Origin: Diphasiastrum complanatum
Taxonomy: Eukaryota > Streptophyta > Lycopodiopsida > Lycopodiales > Lycopodiaceae
Reading direction: 5' to 3'
Length of the DNA: 64,000 nt
NCBI GenBank assembly: GCA_029204225.1
Contig: CM055095.1
Location: 15,096,049-15,160,048 of the forward strand
Made by a program: the position numbers and the translations under genes. This document shows, piece by piece, positions 1 to 13,159 of the stretch. Numbering within the stretch: the stretch's first letter is position 1; each line of letters begins with the position of its first letter. The notes under the pieces were generated by a model. It had not been told where the DNA came from. It worked only from the letters and a program-made list of their open reading frames with translations, and did no database searches.

Positions 1-2080
1 AGAAAGATACCTTAAAAAATGGTCTGCCTATGTTCTAGAAAAAAAGAAATAGAATATCATGTTTTTAAAATTTCCTGCTAAACGGAACCATAGAAGCATT
101 ATGTGCTTCATATAGTCTGTGCATTTTCTTGTTCAAAATTTTGTCATGGCCACATCATTTACACATTGTAGCTCTCACATGATTGGCTTGATAGGATACA
201 TAAACGTGCAGCATGCTAAATGGAGACTGCTTGTGCTAGTGATGCAGCTGTTTGATGTTAAGCTGGCAGAGAGCAGCAGATAATCTGAGACAAGTGGAAG
301 ACATGTGGCAAATAATTTTGAGCTATCTACCAGAGCTAAATCTTGACAGATTCCCCAGAAAACCAGTATAGTCCTGTACCAGGTGCCGTACCAGGGCACA
401 CATGCCGTGCGGCACCTGGTTTTTTTTTTTGGGTTTTTTTTACCAAAAATGACAAAAAAATAAAACCGTGATACGACACATGGAACTTTGTCTTAACTTT
501 AGGCATTTCATAAGGCAATAATGCCAATCTACACACATGATAAGGGACTACATACCAGGTTAAATGTATGTATGGGTATGTATGGGCATAAGAGTCATGG
601 ACATAAAATGAAGTGTAAGCAGCCTCTAAGAATGGAGATGCAAGAACTTCTAGCATATTCAATTTCCATTGATTCACGTGCATAACTTTATGAGCATCAA
701 AGAAAGGTTCCAGCTTAGGCAAAATGCCTAGCTTGGTTACCATTGATGCTTCTAGCTTGAGATTGTTGTTGGGCAGGATTTTCACAATTGACAATTTTAG
801 AGAGCAAGAGCTGCTTTGAAGGAACACATTGTGGTTAGGTTCTATTGCAAAAAGCCATGCAAGAAAAACGATGTATTAATGATTGTCTTGATACCTTATT
901 TGGAGATGATAATCCATTGTCAATTTCTTTTTTCCATTTTCCTGTTTCATACAAGTTCTTGTTTGTGGAGGTGTTCTTCACCAGAGTACAATCCACATAA
1001 AACTGTGTTTCATCAAACCAAAATTGAGACATAAATTGCTTTACGATAGCCAGCAAAAGATTTTTCTTAGAACAGTAAGTTCCTTCTTCAACTATGTATA
1101 TTGCACACACCTACCTCGATAGTTGTAACTTTACGATTTGAACAATGATATCCCCTCATCCTTCCTATTAAAGAAAGGATGCTTAATTCCAACTTGTGGT
1201 TGCATCCAAATGGTCTACCACAATTGAGCCCCTAAAAGGATCCCTAGGCCATCTTTTTGTCTCTTGTATACACTACAGAGTAAATATGTAGAGTAGTAGT
1301 CCTCGTGATTTGGACCCAGCGGGAAAAAATGACTAACATTGTCAATGCTCTTCAATCAAAGTCTGCAATGCCAAAGTTAAAGTGGCAATAATCACAAGAG
1401 TAACCAACCTAACAAAATAAAAAATTTGCACTGGAATAATTTACATCAAAATACCCCTATGAAAACAATAAAGATCATACAACTAAGCCAATATTCCCCT
1501 AACTCATGTGAGAAAGTAAACCTTCTCCCCATAAAGGTATAAACACCAGCCAACTCATCACAATATGTCTAGCCTAGTGATTGAAATATGCACTTCCAAG
1601 TATGAACATAAATGGGAGATGATCAAAGAAATGTATGCTCTGCCATGCATGAGTACTTTCTCAATGCTGAACAGAATTCACTTGTAGATTCTTTTCAGTT
1701 CTCATACCAGTGGGACCTGAATATGATTTATATGGCAAAAGAAAAGAAAAAAAGAATGAGCATATTCTCTCCAAAATTATTCGATACAACAAAAGTGGAT
1801 AGGAACAGTGTGTCAATGTAGTAAAGCATCTCATTCAGGCCTACAAATCTTGTACGCATTCAGAATCGTTGTAAACCAACAACATAGAACACCTTTGTCA
1901 AATCAACACACAATTCCAAAAAGGTTCAAAACTTCAAATGCGGACAGCCAAAACAAATGGTTATGTCAAAGATCATCCATAAATTTCAAGGTTACTGTGG
2001 ATTAGAATACAGCTTCCATCCAGAAAAAAACTACTTGCAATTTACTTGAAGTTGGTCTATAGTTTGCAATGAGTTGCTAC
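1..2080. other. Probable intron 4 of the VAP27-like gene
   Basis: No exon or transposon protein was recognised. The next VAP27 exon (FNKE...CKLRV block) was searched for and not found, so this stretch is probably intronic. A short hairpin lies at 378-420. Confidence 0.4.
378..420. repeat. Small GC-rich hairpin with perfect 11-bp arms
   Basis: ACCAGGTGCCG is matched by its exact reverse complement CGGCACCTGGT at 410-420, and an A/T tract follows. It could be a transposon end or a structured RNA element; no function is assigned. Confidence 0.5.
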
Positions 2081-2839
2081 CAGATCTTGAGATACATCCT
2101 TTGCAGTAGTTCCATGAGGAGCTATAACACTTTGCACCAAAAATTTGTCTTTGCACTGCATATCAGGAGGAGCTTCGCGTTGTGCCTGCATAGTCACTAT
2201 AGAATGTTCCCAAATTTAAAAAAAAACGCATTCATTGTTCAGTTGAATTTGTAACAAGCAAAAAGAAGAAAGAACATGAAAGACTTTCTTTTTTTTGGCT
2301 CCACATTTCAAAAGCGTGATGGACCAGACCTTTGAGACAAGGAGACCCATAAATAGTATGTATCTAAGGATGAAGATGTGGTAATGTCGTGAAACACACC
2401 AGTGATATCCGAACTGCTTTGTGGGAGAACAACTCCTGTATTTGGCCGCACACAATATTTCTTAGGTGAGGTTGTTTTGACCTGCAGATAATCATAGTGT
2501 GTGATCCTCACTAATCGACAAAAGCTGCTGAAGCATCTAACTGATGCCTTGCACTCACCAACACAATCTCGTAACAATTTTAGCATACATACCAATAATC
2601 CTTTTGCAAAAATCATGACCTTAAAATTTCTTATCACAAGAAGTTAGTCACCAGCTCCAAAAGTAGACAGTATGACTACGAGAAAAGTGAAAGAAGGATA
2701 TGAAGCTTGTTTAGCACATTAGCACTTAGATCTCCAACAAGTTGAAAAGTCAAGCTTTGAAAGCTTACCTTGAAAGCCACATAACTATTAGTATTGTTGA
2801 CCAGCCTCAAAGAGCACGAAATCTGCTTCTTCAACTCAA
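2081..2839 (-). CDS. VAP27-like gene, exons 2-4
   Basis: Exon 2 (2769-2839) encodes 24 residues from FELKKQ to YVAFK. Exon 3 (2400-2481) encodes [16 protein letters not shown] and on to SSSDIT. Exon 4 (2081-2196) encodes [18 protein letters not shown] and on to KDVSQDL. All boundaries are AG/GT with compatible phases. Together they form most of the MSP beta-sandwich, including the basic FFAT-binding face [10 protein letters not shown]. Confidence 0.9.
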
Positions 2840-5800
2840 CTGCTTAGGCGAAACATAGTATCAATCAGGACTTGCAGCTTGCAGTACGGGACAGTAATTA
2901 TCACACTACAAACATGTAGCTCTGTCATCATAATAACGAAAGAAATCAAGGTTGAAACGTAGAAACTGTATCCCTCTCAGATAATGGGGTGAAGAATATG
3001 CTTTATTGCATGATTAAAGACTTATGCAACGTGGATGGGCGTCTTGTCCGAAGTTTGATCAAAATTTCTGGTTTTTCGGAAAAAAGTCGAGAATTGCCAC
3101 ATCAAATCTGCACGCTGTTGTGGCCCAACCACCTGCATTTCCAAATCAAAGAAAGAAGCTTTCTCTCTCATTCTTTTGTTTGCATGTCAGTGCATGTTAC
3201 TACACACTTCTTGCATGTGTTAGTAAATCGATTTTTGAAGCGTGTTTAAACATTGTTGTGTCTATTCTATTGCGCATGCTTAATTTTATAGACATGAGTC
3301 GTACTCCAGTAGATGAACTTGAAGATATAGTCATGTCTAGTCTGCCTCATGGAAGTTCTGCTGTAGAAAAGAGCCAGTCAAAACCACTTTTACCGCCTAC
3401 TCAAGAACCCTTTCAAAATCCCTCCTTGCATGACAACATGCAGGATGAAGACATGAATGAGGGGGATGAAAATGAAGAAATATCATTAAACCTTTTTGAG
3501 TTTAGGCAGTGGGTAGTAGAAACATATGATCATCTTAAAAAATTAGAAGAGTCTGTTGAAGAGCAAGCCAATACTCAACAAGAAACTAATAAAAGGCTTT
3601 CCAGACCTGAAAGACTAGTACGTGATAGTGTTCAAAGCCTTAGTGCTTTAAATTTAAAACAAGTTGTTTTAGCGCAGTATTGAGTGAATCCTGCTATCCA
3701 CGGTAGTAGTCCTCCTGTCCCACCATCACCCCATAAGGTAATACCTAAGGATTTGCGCCTTCCCACCTTTGGTGGAGAAGAAAAAGACCGTAACCGAGAT
3801 TCGGTTGTTGCCTTTCTCGTTAAGCATGATGATGCTTTTCGATTAAAAGGGACTCTTGATGAGGATCGGCCTTTAGAGGCTAGCATCTCCCTGACGGGAA
3901 AAGCCTTTAGGTGGTGGATAAGTTTGCGGGAAAGTGGTTCAGAACCAAAGACTTGGGATAGTTTTCAGGATATGTTCAAGAAAAACTCTCTCCCTGAAAA
4001 TGAAACTGATAGAAACTGGGAAGATTGGGAAACTTGTTGCATGGGAAACCATCCTCTTACCCAATACATCGCCAGTTATCGGGATGCTACCATGAAATTG
4101 TCTGACTTAGATGATTATAATCAGGTAAGGGGATTCATTCGAGGTTTGCAAGCCGAATACCAAAAGTATCTTCGGCCTTTGAAGCCTAAAACATTGGAAA
4201 CTGCTATCACCCTAGCTTAGACTTATGATGACACACTTCGCCCAAAAGGTAAAAGAATTGTAGAAGACACCCGACCTGAGTCCTCCAAGCATGGAGAGAA
4301 GCGAAAAATTCCGACATCTAATTCTTCGAATAAAAAGAGGTATAGATTGTCGAGAAGTGACATAGAAAAAGCCAAGAGGGAGCACTTGTGCTTCATTTGT
4401 AAAAGGTCATAATAAGAGTCAGTGTCCTAGGTTGCAACACAAAGGGAATATTGACGAAACTCCCGGTAAGAACCAAAATGGTTCTTTTAAGAAACCGGAG
4501 AAGCAAGTTCACACTGTTCAAGTTTTCCCTTTGGGAAAGTCTCCCAAGGTAAAGTCTGTTCATGTGTCTCGTGTAAATGAGGCACATACCTGTTCAGTTA
4601 CTACCAACATTTGGCAACCTGCAGTCGGACCTCATACTATTTTCTGACTGTTAGGAAGTATTAATGGCTAGAAAGTTCGGATAATGGTGGACGATGGGGC
4701 AACCCACAACTTTCTAAACCATTCTTTGGTGAAGAAGTTGAAGTTAGAGCAAAAACAAAGTGATCATCAGTACGTGGTTACACTTGTCGATGGTCAACGT
4801 AAAGATATTTATGATACTTTTGTTCCACAAGTTCCCATACAAATCCAAGACTATCAAAATACTTTAGACTTTCAAGTAATGAGCTTGGCCTTGGCAGATG
4901 TAATACTTGGTCGTGAATGGTTGTTTATGTTAGAAACTACTGGTAGTCTTGTTCGTAGTTATGTTGATAACACTTTGGAGTTCATTCACAGAGGTCAGAA
5001 AGTTAAGTTGGTTGGAAATGCAAGTGTGCCGCGCCAGTTGTTTCTTCTGTGCAGTTGAAGCGGTTAGTGCGGAAACGAAAAGTTGAAAAGGTATTTCTTT
5101 GTTTCCTTACTTCTGAAACTTTTTCAAGTGATTCAAGTTTATCTTTTCCATATCCAAAGAAATGTGTTTCTTCTGTTGAGAGAAGAGTCTCTAGAGAGAT
5201 GTAAGTTTGCAAACTATTTTAAATGATTTTAAAGACGTCTTTCCTAGCAATTTACCTTCCGGGTTACCCCCGAGAAGAGAGGCAGATCATCCCATAGAAT
5301 TAATACCCGGGACTAAACCTATTAGTAAGCCTCCTTATAGGTTGAGCCATTCGGAACACCTAGAGGTAGTGCGGCAGCTGCAAGAATATTTAGCTAAAGG
5401 GTTTATACGCCCCAGTAAATCACCATGGGCCGCGCCCATTTTGTTGGTTAAGAAAAAAGATGGGTGTATGTGTATGTGCATAGACTATAGGGCTTTAAAT
5501 AAACTCACTGTTAAAGATAAGTATCCTTTGCCCAGGATAGATGAGATCTTTGATCAACTCAAAGGGGTAAAGTATTTTACTAAGATCGATCTTAGGTTTG
5601 GATATCATCAGGTACGTATTAAAGAAGATGACGTTTCCGTTAACGGCTTTTCGTTCACGGAATGGTCATTATGAGTTTTTGGTTCTTCCCTTTGGATTAA
5701 CCAATGCCCCAACAACATTTATGAGGTTAATGAACAACGTGGTCAGACATCTCTTGGGCAAGTTTATATTAATCTACCTTGATGATATCCTAGTCTTTAG

Positions 5801-8800
5801 TCGTACTAAAGAAGAGCATTTTGAACACTTGCGTCAAGTATTCCAGGTCCTAAGAGAGAATTACTTGTTTGCAAAGGAAGAGATTCACTATCTCGGACAT
5901 ATTATCTCCGCTGAGGGGATGGATCCTGAAAAGGTAGCCGCAATTATGCGATGGCCAACACCAACTTCGGTGGAAGAGCTGCAGATCTTCCTCGGATTGG
6001 CTGGATTTTACAGGAGGTTTATCCATCAGTATGCCCTCTTGACTGCTCTTTTGACAGATCTGCTCAAGGGTAAGGGCAAGTACTTTGGTTGGGGGCCTAA
6101 ACAACAAGCGAGCTTTAGAAATCTAAAGGCTGCAATTGCAACTACTCCTGTCTTAAGTTTAGTGGATCCAAATGAAGCATTCATAGTAGAGACCGATGCT
6201 AGTGATCAGGCAGTCAGTGTTGTGCTCACTCAACACGACCGTCCGGTCGCGTTTGAGAGTAAGAAACTGGATAAACACCAGTTGAATTATTCCACTTATG
6301 AGAAGGAGTTGTTTGCAATGTTTCAGGGGCTCGTTTCATACGTCGTTTCGAAACGCGTTTGAAACGACTGGTTCTGGTTCGAAACGGGATTTTTTTTTTA
6401 GGTTTTACCTGTCATAGACAGTCCGGTAACAAGTAGATACATCCAATTTCATGAGAATGCTCTAGAGAATGCAATTCAAGAGGAGAAGCTGTAGTATTAG
6501 TATGGTCACTGGTGAGTCGTGACTCATGACTCATGAGTCATGACTATGGTCAGTGGTCACTTGACACTTTCCTCAGTCAATTATTGATATTGTCACCATT
6601 CATCATAAATATTACAATCTCAATTTTCAGACATCCAAGAACTTCCAAAAATTCTAAACAGTAAAGTTACAAACTAATAACTATAGAACTTTCAACTTAC
6701 TACTTAGTACTTAGAAGTTACTAGTTAGTACTTACAAGTTACAAGTTACAAGTTACAAATTACAAATTACAATGCACTGACCACTAACTTGGAAGTAACG
6801 TCAAGTTGGCACTAAGTTCTAACTTCTAAGTAGTAAGTAGTAAGTTCTAACTAGTAACAATTTACAAATCAGTGACTCACAAATTACAATTCAAGAGTCA
6901 AAAGTTTAAACTTTAAAGTTTAAAGTAAAAGCAATGATGCTATCATGCTGCATAAATAACAAGAGTGTCAAGCGTGGCCTCGGCCCTCAAGGCTCAAGCC
7001 TGAGGCCCCATGAGTCTGAAGTCAACTGTCATATGTATAACTACTATGCTAGATCCTAGAGTATGCCACTAATAACTATCATCTATGCTGAGCAGTGAGT
7101 GTCCCCCCCCCCCCCAGTGCCCATCCAGGCTCTAGCCTCTAGCTGCCCGCCTCGGACGCTATCGTCGTGGAGGCACTGGCATGTCCTCAGCCTCAATGTC
7201 ATCCTCCCCATCATCAGAGTCACCCTCATCCTCCTCATCCGATCCCTCACCCTCAGTGGCGGATTCCTCATCTGAGTCAGAGCTAGAGGGACTCTCAGAG
7301 GTGTCTGAGACTGCTGCATGGCTTGGGCCCTCTCCTGAATCCTGATCCTGCGCGTGCTGCAGCTCAAGTGGTAGGCCTGCGCAATGCACACAAGGAAATT
7401 GGAATCAGGACTTAGGCTCCAGTCTCGACATGTCATATTACTTTTAAGTTTTAACTTACAATTTACAAATTACAAATTAGTAATTACAATTTACAATCTA
7501 GTAATCTACTATCTAGTATATCTACAAAAGTTCAAAGTACTAAAGGCCTACTAATGTAAAGCAGTGAATCGGAGAATTGGGCATCGAAATCAACCTGCAG
7601 CTGCTAAGGCCTCCCGATGGAGTAGAGCATAGACATCCTCCTCCTCTTGTGATCTTGGTGGCAAGTCCGGAACCTTTGCCACATCGATCTCATCGGGATT
7701 AAGCTACGAAAATTGAAATTAAACCAAGATTTCGATTCTCAATAGTAAGTACTGGTAAACGATTTGAAAAAAGTAGCAAATTTGAAATGTAAATGTTGAA
7801 ACTTGAAACTTGAAGCCTGAAGGTTCTAACTTCTTAGTGTAGAGTCTAGACTTTACTATCTAGACAAATCATGATTCATGGTACATACTAAACTATAGAA
7901 TTCAGATTGATGATTTAATCATGAATCATGATTCATTACATGTATGGGCTCCCCGGTCTCTCTCAGCTTCTTCACAAGCCGTAGGTTGGCATGCACATAC
8001 ACCAACCTCTCCAGCTGCGCAGTAGAAAGTCTGTTCCTCCTCTTTGTATGAATCAGAGAGAACACACTCCAATTTCTCACATGCAACTGCTGCGCAATCT
8101 TGTGAGAGGATGCGGATGGCAAGTTTCTACCGAAATCGAGGCGCTTGGTCCTGAACATTCAACATTCATCACCATTCAAATTTCAAAATAGTAAATACTA
8201 AATGCTTACAAGTTACTACTATTAAGTTTTAACTAGCAGCTAGCTTAAGCCTTAGACTTCAAAGTTCATACATATTACATATACATACTACATAGATGAA
8301 TACATATTACATACCTGGGTCCTGAATACATATTACAATTTACTAATTACATAGTACATACCTGAATAAATTCAAGTCATCCATGAGTGCATCCTCATCC
8401 CCAGGATTAGGATAGATAGAGGGAAATGCCATCCTTGCCTGAGCTCTCGATCATGGAATTGATCCTCCGTCCTCCATAGTGGATGAAGCAAGCAAGCCAC
8501 GACATGCAGAGGTTGATGGAACCACTGCCATTTGCCTAGAAATAGGCCCCTTACTTCTTCCAGCCTGCAAACAATCAGGAGTGAAGTTTGAGACTTGAGG
8601 ATTGAAGTCTCAAGAACTATTAAGTTTTAACTAAATTCTAATCATGACTGTCAATGAAGATTCAAGAATCAACTTTGAAACTTTTAACGTAGTTACTAGA
8701 CTCTAGTAATATACTTGTCAGGAGCCATGGTGGTGCAACTCTGAAGCTGCTCTCCCAGCTTATCCATAAACTCATAAAGAAGGCCTAAGGTGGAACCCTC

Positions 8801-11381
8801 TCTATCAGTAAGGAGAAGCACACTATAGATAGGCTGCATGGATATGACAATGGAGCATGCATCATCCCAAAATGAAGTCCCCATCACGATCGCCTCAAAT
8901 CTCCTGGCCTTGGCCTCTCGTGATCGGCCCCACTCTGCCCAATGGGGTGAAACCACTGTCATCCTCAGGCTTCCATGCACTTTTATGAGCCGCTCCAAAA
9001 CAATGAGCATATAGGCAAACCTAGGATGAAAATCATGAAATAAGATTTGTAATTGGTCATAGCCTATAGGCAACAAGCAGGCTATACTAGATAGCAAAAT
9101 TCAAATTCTATGAGCACTGAAACTTGAAGCTAAAACAAAATTGCAATTTTCAAATAAAAAAATTGGAAACAGGTTGTCAGGTTGGAACTTGGAACTTGGT
9201 TACCTAGTGGGGGCAGGCCTCAAGAGATCCAAGGTGGAATTAACCTGAAGATGCTCAAGACCCTTTGTCTCTTGGTGACAAATCTCACCAAGAATCGTGC
9301 CATGTCTACAACCTCCTTGACCCAGGGTAATCTCCCAATGTCTTCAACTAGGAGGTCAAGACAATGTGCAGCACATGGACTCCAGAAAATCCAAGGGTAC
9401 TTCTCATTCACCATCTTCCCCATGGCAACACAATTGGACGCGTTGTCCGTGACAACCTGCATTGGAATTCCAACAAAGGTCGAATCATAACTCATGAACA
9501 TTCACCATTGAGCATTCCAGAAGCAAATGCAAATGCAAATTGCAAATGTAAATGGCAAGTGCAAATTGCAACGTTCAAAATAATAATCACGATTCACAAA
9601 ATGTAAGTTGTAACTTGTAACTTACTAAGTTCTAACTTCAAAGCTGAGAGCTCAATGTCAAAAGTTTCAAAGCTGAGAGCTCAATGTCGAAAGTGGCAAG
9701 TGGCAAGTGCATACCTGGACAACATTCTCTTTTCCGACCTCCTCAATGGCCTGTGAGATGTACTCAAACAATCTCCTACCATCCAATGCCATGCCTGGCT
9801 CCGACGTATCAATGGATCTCAAAAACATGGTGCCCATGCAAGAAGACACCAATATATTCACAAGATGGCGCCTCCTTGCATCGGTCCAACCATCTGATAT
9901 TATAGTGCATTCAAACCTAAAACATTCGACAACACTTTCAAGTTTCAACTAACTAAGTTGCAATTTGCAAATTTGGAGATTTAAAGTTCAAAGTTATAAA
10001 CTTGAAAGTACTAATTTCTAAAGTAGTAAGTGGCAAGTGCAAAGGTTTTGAAGATGTAAGGTTACAGGTATACCTCGCCCACGACTTCCTAATGGGCTGT
10101 AGGTCAGCATCCACGGACTGCCGCTCAGCATGTAGCTCTCTCGTCCTCAATTGCTCCATGGTCGGGCCCTCCCACTCAACACCGATACGAGATACTGCTC
10201 GCATCATATCCCTCCATGCAGGGGTCTGTGCCACATGAAAAGGGAGGTCACACAAGTAAAAGCACCTCCTAACAGCAATAGCAGCTGCATCCCTATGCGA
10301 CTGCTGGAAGGCTGCCACAAAAACATCCCTGCCTCTCACATGTCCTCGACCCCGTCCCCTAACAGTGCTACCAATAGCACTACAGCCGGCCCCACCAACT
10401 GGCACTGCAGGAGTCTCTCCAGAAGAAGAAGGTGGAATGGATGCTGCAGCGGAGCTAGTGCTGGCCACAGGTGCCGGCTGCGATGGGGAATCTCGGCGCT
10501 TTGCCGCACCTGTAACAATAACATTGGTGTTACTAGTTACGCAGCAGGCTTTAGGTAATAAATTATAGTCAGTGAGAGAGCTCAGAGAACAGTCACTAAT
10601 TACTCATTAGTAATCAAAGTTTAAAGTTATAGCCTGAACTTTTAAGTTTTAGCTTTAGATCAAATTTCAAATTTTCAATCAATGTCATTGATCAAACAAG
10701 ATTCAAGAATCACTTGTGCTAGAAGTAGTAGCAGGAGAGTCGTCCCCGATCCCGACAATCCTCAGTGACTCTGGGGCCTGAGTGCAAACGGCGATCTCGT
10801 ATCCTCGAAGACGTAAAAGATGCGCCCTGATTCGAATGGGGCCACCTCCATAAGTGTTCCCGCAATACTTGCAAGTCCGCTTCTTCATGCCTGATGTGCC
10901 ATAACCTGAATTAAGGGTGACGTGATCCCAAAAGGGATCCCGCCGTCTGGGCATTGCTAATAGCTATCTAGTGTCAACAAAACAATAGTTGTATTAAATT
11001 CAGACTTCAAATTAAAAACTAATCCTAAATTCTAATTTCTAAAGCGGTAAACCTATGCTCTAAGTTCTAACCTCAATCTATCCTCAATCTATCCCTATCC
11101 TCTCTCTCTCTAGACTCTCTCTCTCTCAATCTCACACACACACACGTCACGACTCACACACACACACCACCCAGTGCACACACACACACACACACACAAA
11201 CACAAACACAATTTAACACACCACCACACTCAAAGTTCACACACACACACATGCCACGCTCACACACAAACTCCCTCTACTTCACACACACACACAAACA
11301 CAAAAACACTCCCTCTCTTTCACACACACACACACACACGTCACAAACACACAAACACTCCCTCTCTTTCACACACACACT

Positions 11382-11462
<81 letters not shown>

Positions 11463-13064
11463 GTTTTTCTATTGTGCCAAAAAGTGAAAACAGCCACCTC
11501 TCGGGCCCGCGTTGTATCGCAAAAAAATTTGCGTTTTTTCAACACTCGTTTCGAACTATGAAACACCATTTCGAAACGGGGTCGTTTCATACGTCCCGTT
11601 TCGAACGCATTTTGAGGAAACACTGGTTGTTTGCAATAGTCTATGCTCTTAAGAAATGGAGGCATTACCTCTATGGAGCTAAGTTTGAGATCGTGTTTGA
11701 TCAAGAAAGTATCAAGTGGCTTTCCTCCCAAAGCGACTTGAAAGGAAGAAAAGCTCGTTGGGCCGAACTTTAGAGGGATTCCCAACGGGGATAAGCCCAT
11801 CGAGAAGGCAAAAGATTTGCTTTTAACTAAGCTTGCACACAACACTGATGGTTTTGATACAGATTGGAGAAGTAAGTTTGACTCTAATGTCGTGTTTATC
11901 AAATTTCGCTCTATGGACTACCGCAACATAGCTTTACAACTTAGAGCCAAATTAAAAGGGACCTTTACTTTTATGGACGATGACCTTAGACACACGCAAT
12001 GGCAAGCCAGGAAACAAATTATTCAAAAAGCAAATGCAAGGAATCAGCGGGTGGTTTTCATTGAAGGCAAGCCAAATTTTTTTGATAAGATTTCACAAAA
12101 GATATTCGCGGCTCCCAGGCAAAGGTGCAGCCTGAGTTCCCCTAAGCCTTTAAGTATTGGTTTTTGGAATTGCAATGGCATACTATCATCTTCTTCAGCA
12201 AGCGATTTCCATTCTTTTATGCTGAGATGTGATATCCTCTTGTTAGCAGAGACTCATGAATCATTATACCGACCACTCCCATTCATACAGGATTGCACTT
12301 GGCACTCAGCACATCGGCCTTTCTTGAGAGAAAAGACCTCTCGTGGTTCAGGTGGTGTTGCATGTCTTACCAAAGACGTTTTTACTACTCATTTTAAACT
12401 GGTCAAAAGTGACCCATTTGCATATTATCTCTCCACCTCCGCCTTCACCTTCGCTTATCTCAGCCACGTTCACTGAGAGCCGTCTGCGAGAGCATAAAGC
12501 TCTCAATGTTCGTGTTAGAGGTATTCCGAACTCTCAAAATGTTGTTGCAGAAGCTGAGAAGTTTTTGGAAGGAAATCTTCAACACCATAGCAAAGGAATG
12601 GAAACTGCCTGGCAACCTAAGAAGGACCTAGATACTCTTGTCATCCGCTTCACATCAGTGTCTCACCGGCATGAAGTTCTAGGCAAGAGATTCAAATTGT
12701 TGGAAACCAAAATCTACCTGGACGAAGATCTTACCTTCATCCAAGTTCAAGAACGTAAGAAGGCAAGACAAGAAGCTCTATCAACTGGCAAACGGCTTAT
12801 CTATCGTGATGGTATTATCAGACTGGTAGATCAAAACCCTATAATTAATGATAATTCTGAGATAGAATCAGAGACAGAGAAATGAAGAGATGTCCAGCTG
12901 AACATGTAAATGGTCTACGTACCATATAATCTTGGCTATATGACTCTCTTTCTAGTTTGTTTGTTTGTTTTTTCTGCTTTGACAGCACTGATCCGTCTTG
13001 TGTCCAACTTAGTTGATGTACTTGTTCGTCTTATACGCCTTTTGGCATGGAAAAGACGTTAATA

Positions 13065-13159
<95 letters not shown>

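Larger units (their letters stand above)
6324..11625 (-). mobile_element. hAT DNA transposon, about 5.3 kb
   Basis: The element splits a Ty3 RNase H. The host 12-mer gttgtttgcaat occurs at both borders; hAT elements usually duplicate 8 bp, so the exact ends are uncertain by a few bases. The left end begins CAGGGGCTCG and the right end reads, in reverse complement, CAGTGTTTCC, a weak match. Subterminal TTTCGAAAC palindromes recur near both ends. A multi-exon hAT transposase runs on the minus strand. Noncoding parts are rich in short degenerate words such as AAGTTAC, and (CA)n/(CT)n tracts lie between the transposase start and the right end. Confidence 0.85.
3294..11773 (+). mobile_element. Decayed Ty3/gypsy retrotransposon, split by a hAT element
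   Basis: Gag, protease, reverse transcriptase and RNase H segments run in order on the plus strand (3294-6323). Reading resumes after the hAT insertion at 11626-11773. Several stops and frameshifts break the polyprotein. No LTRs were recognised. The element lies inside intron 1 of the VAP27-like gene, antisense to it. The right part stops near 11773, where LINE-like sequence begins. Confidence 0.85.

Noticed and set aside
336..1110. Minus-strand frames of 163 and 91 codons near the left edge
   Set aside because: No conserved motif; they lie where an intron of the VAP27-like gene is expected.
11174..11773. Long frames rich in SLSLSL or HTHTHT around 11.2-11.8 kb
   Set aside because: They are translations of CA and CT microsatellites plus the Ty3 RNase H tail, not a gene.
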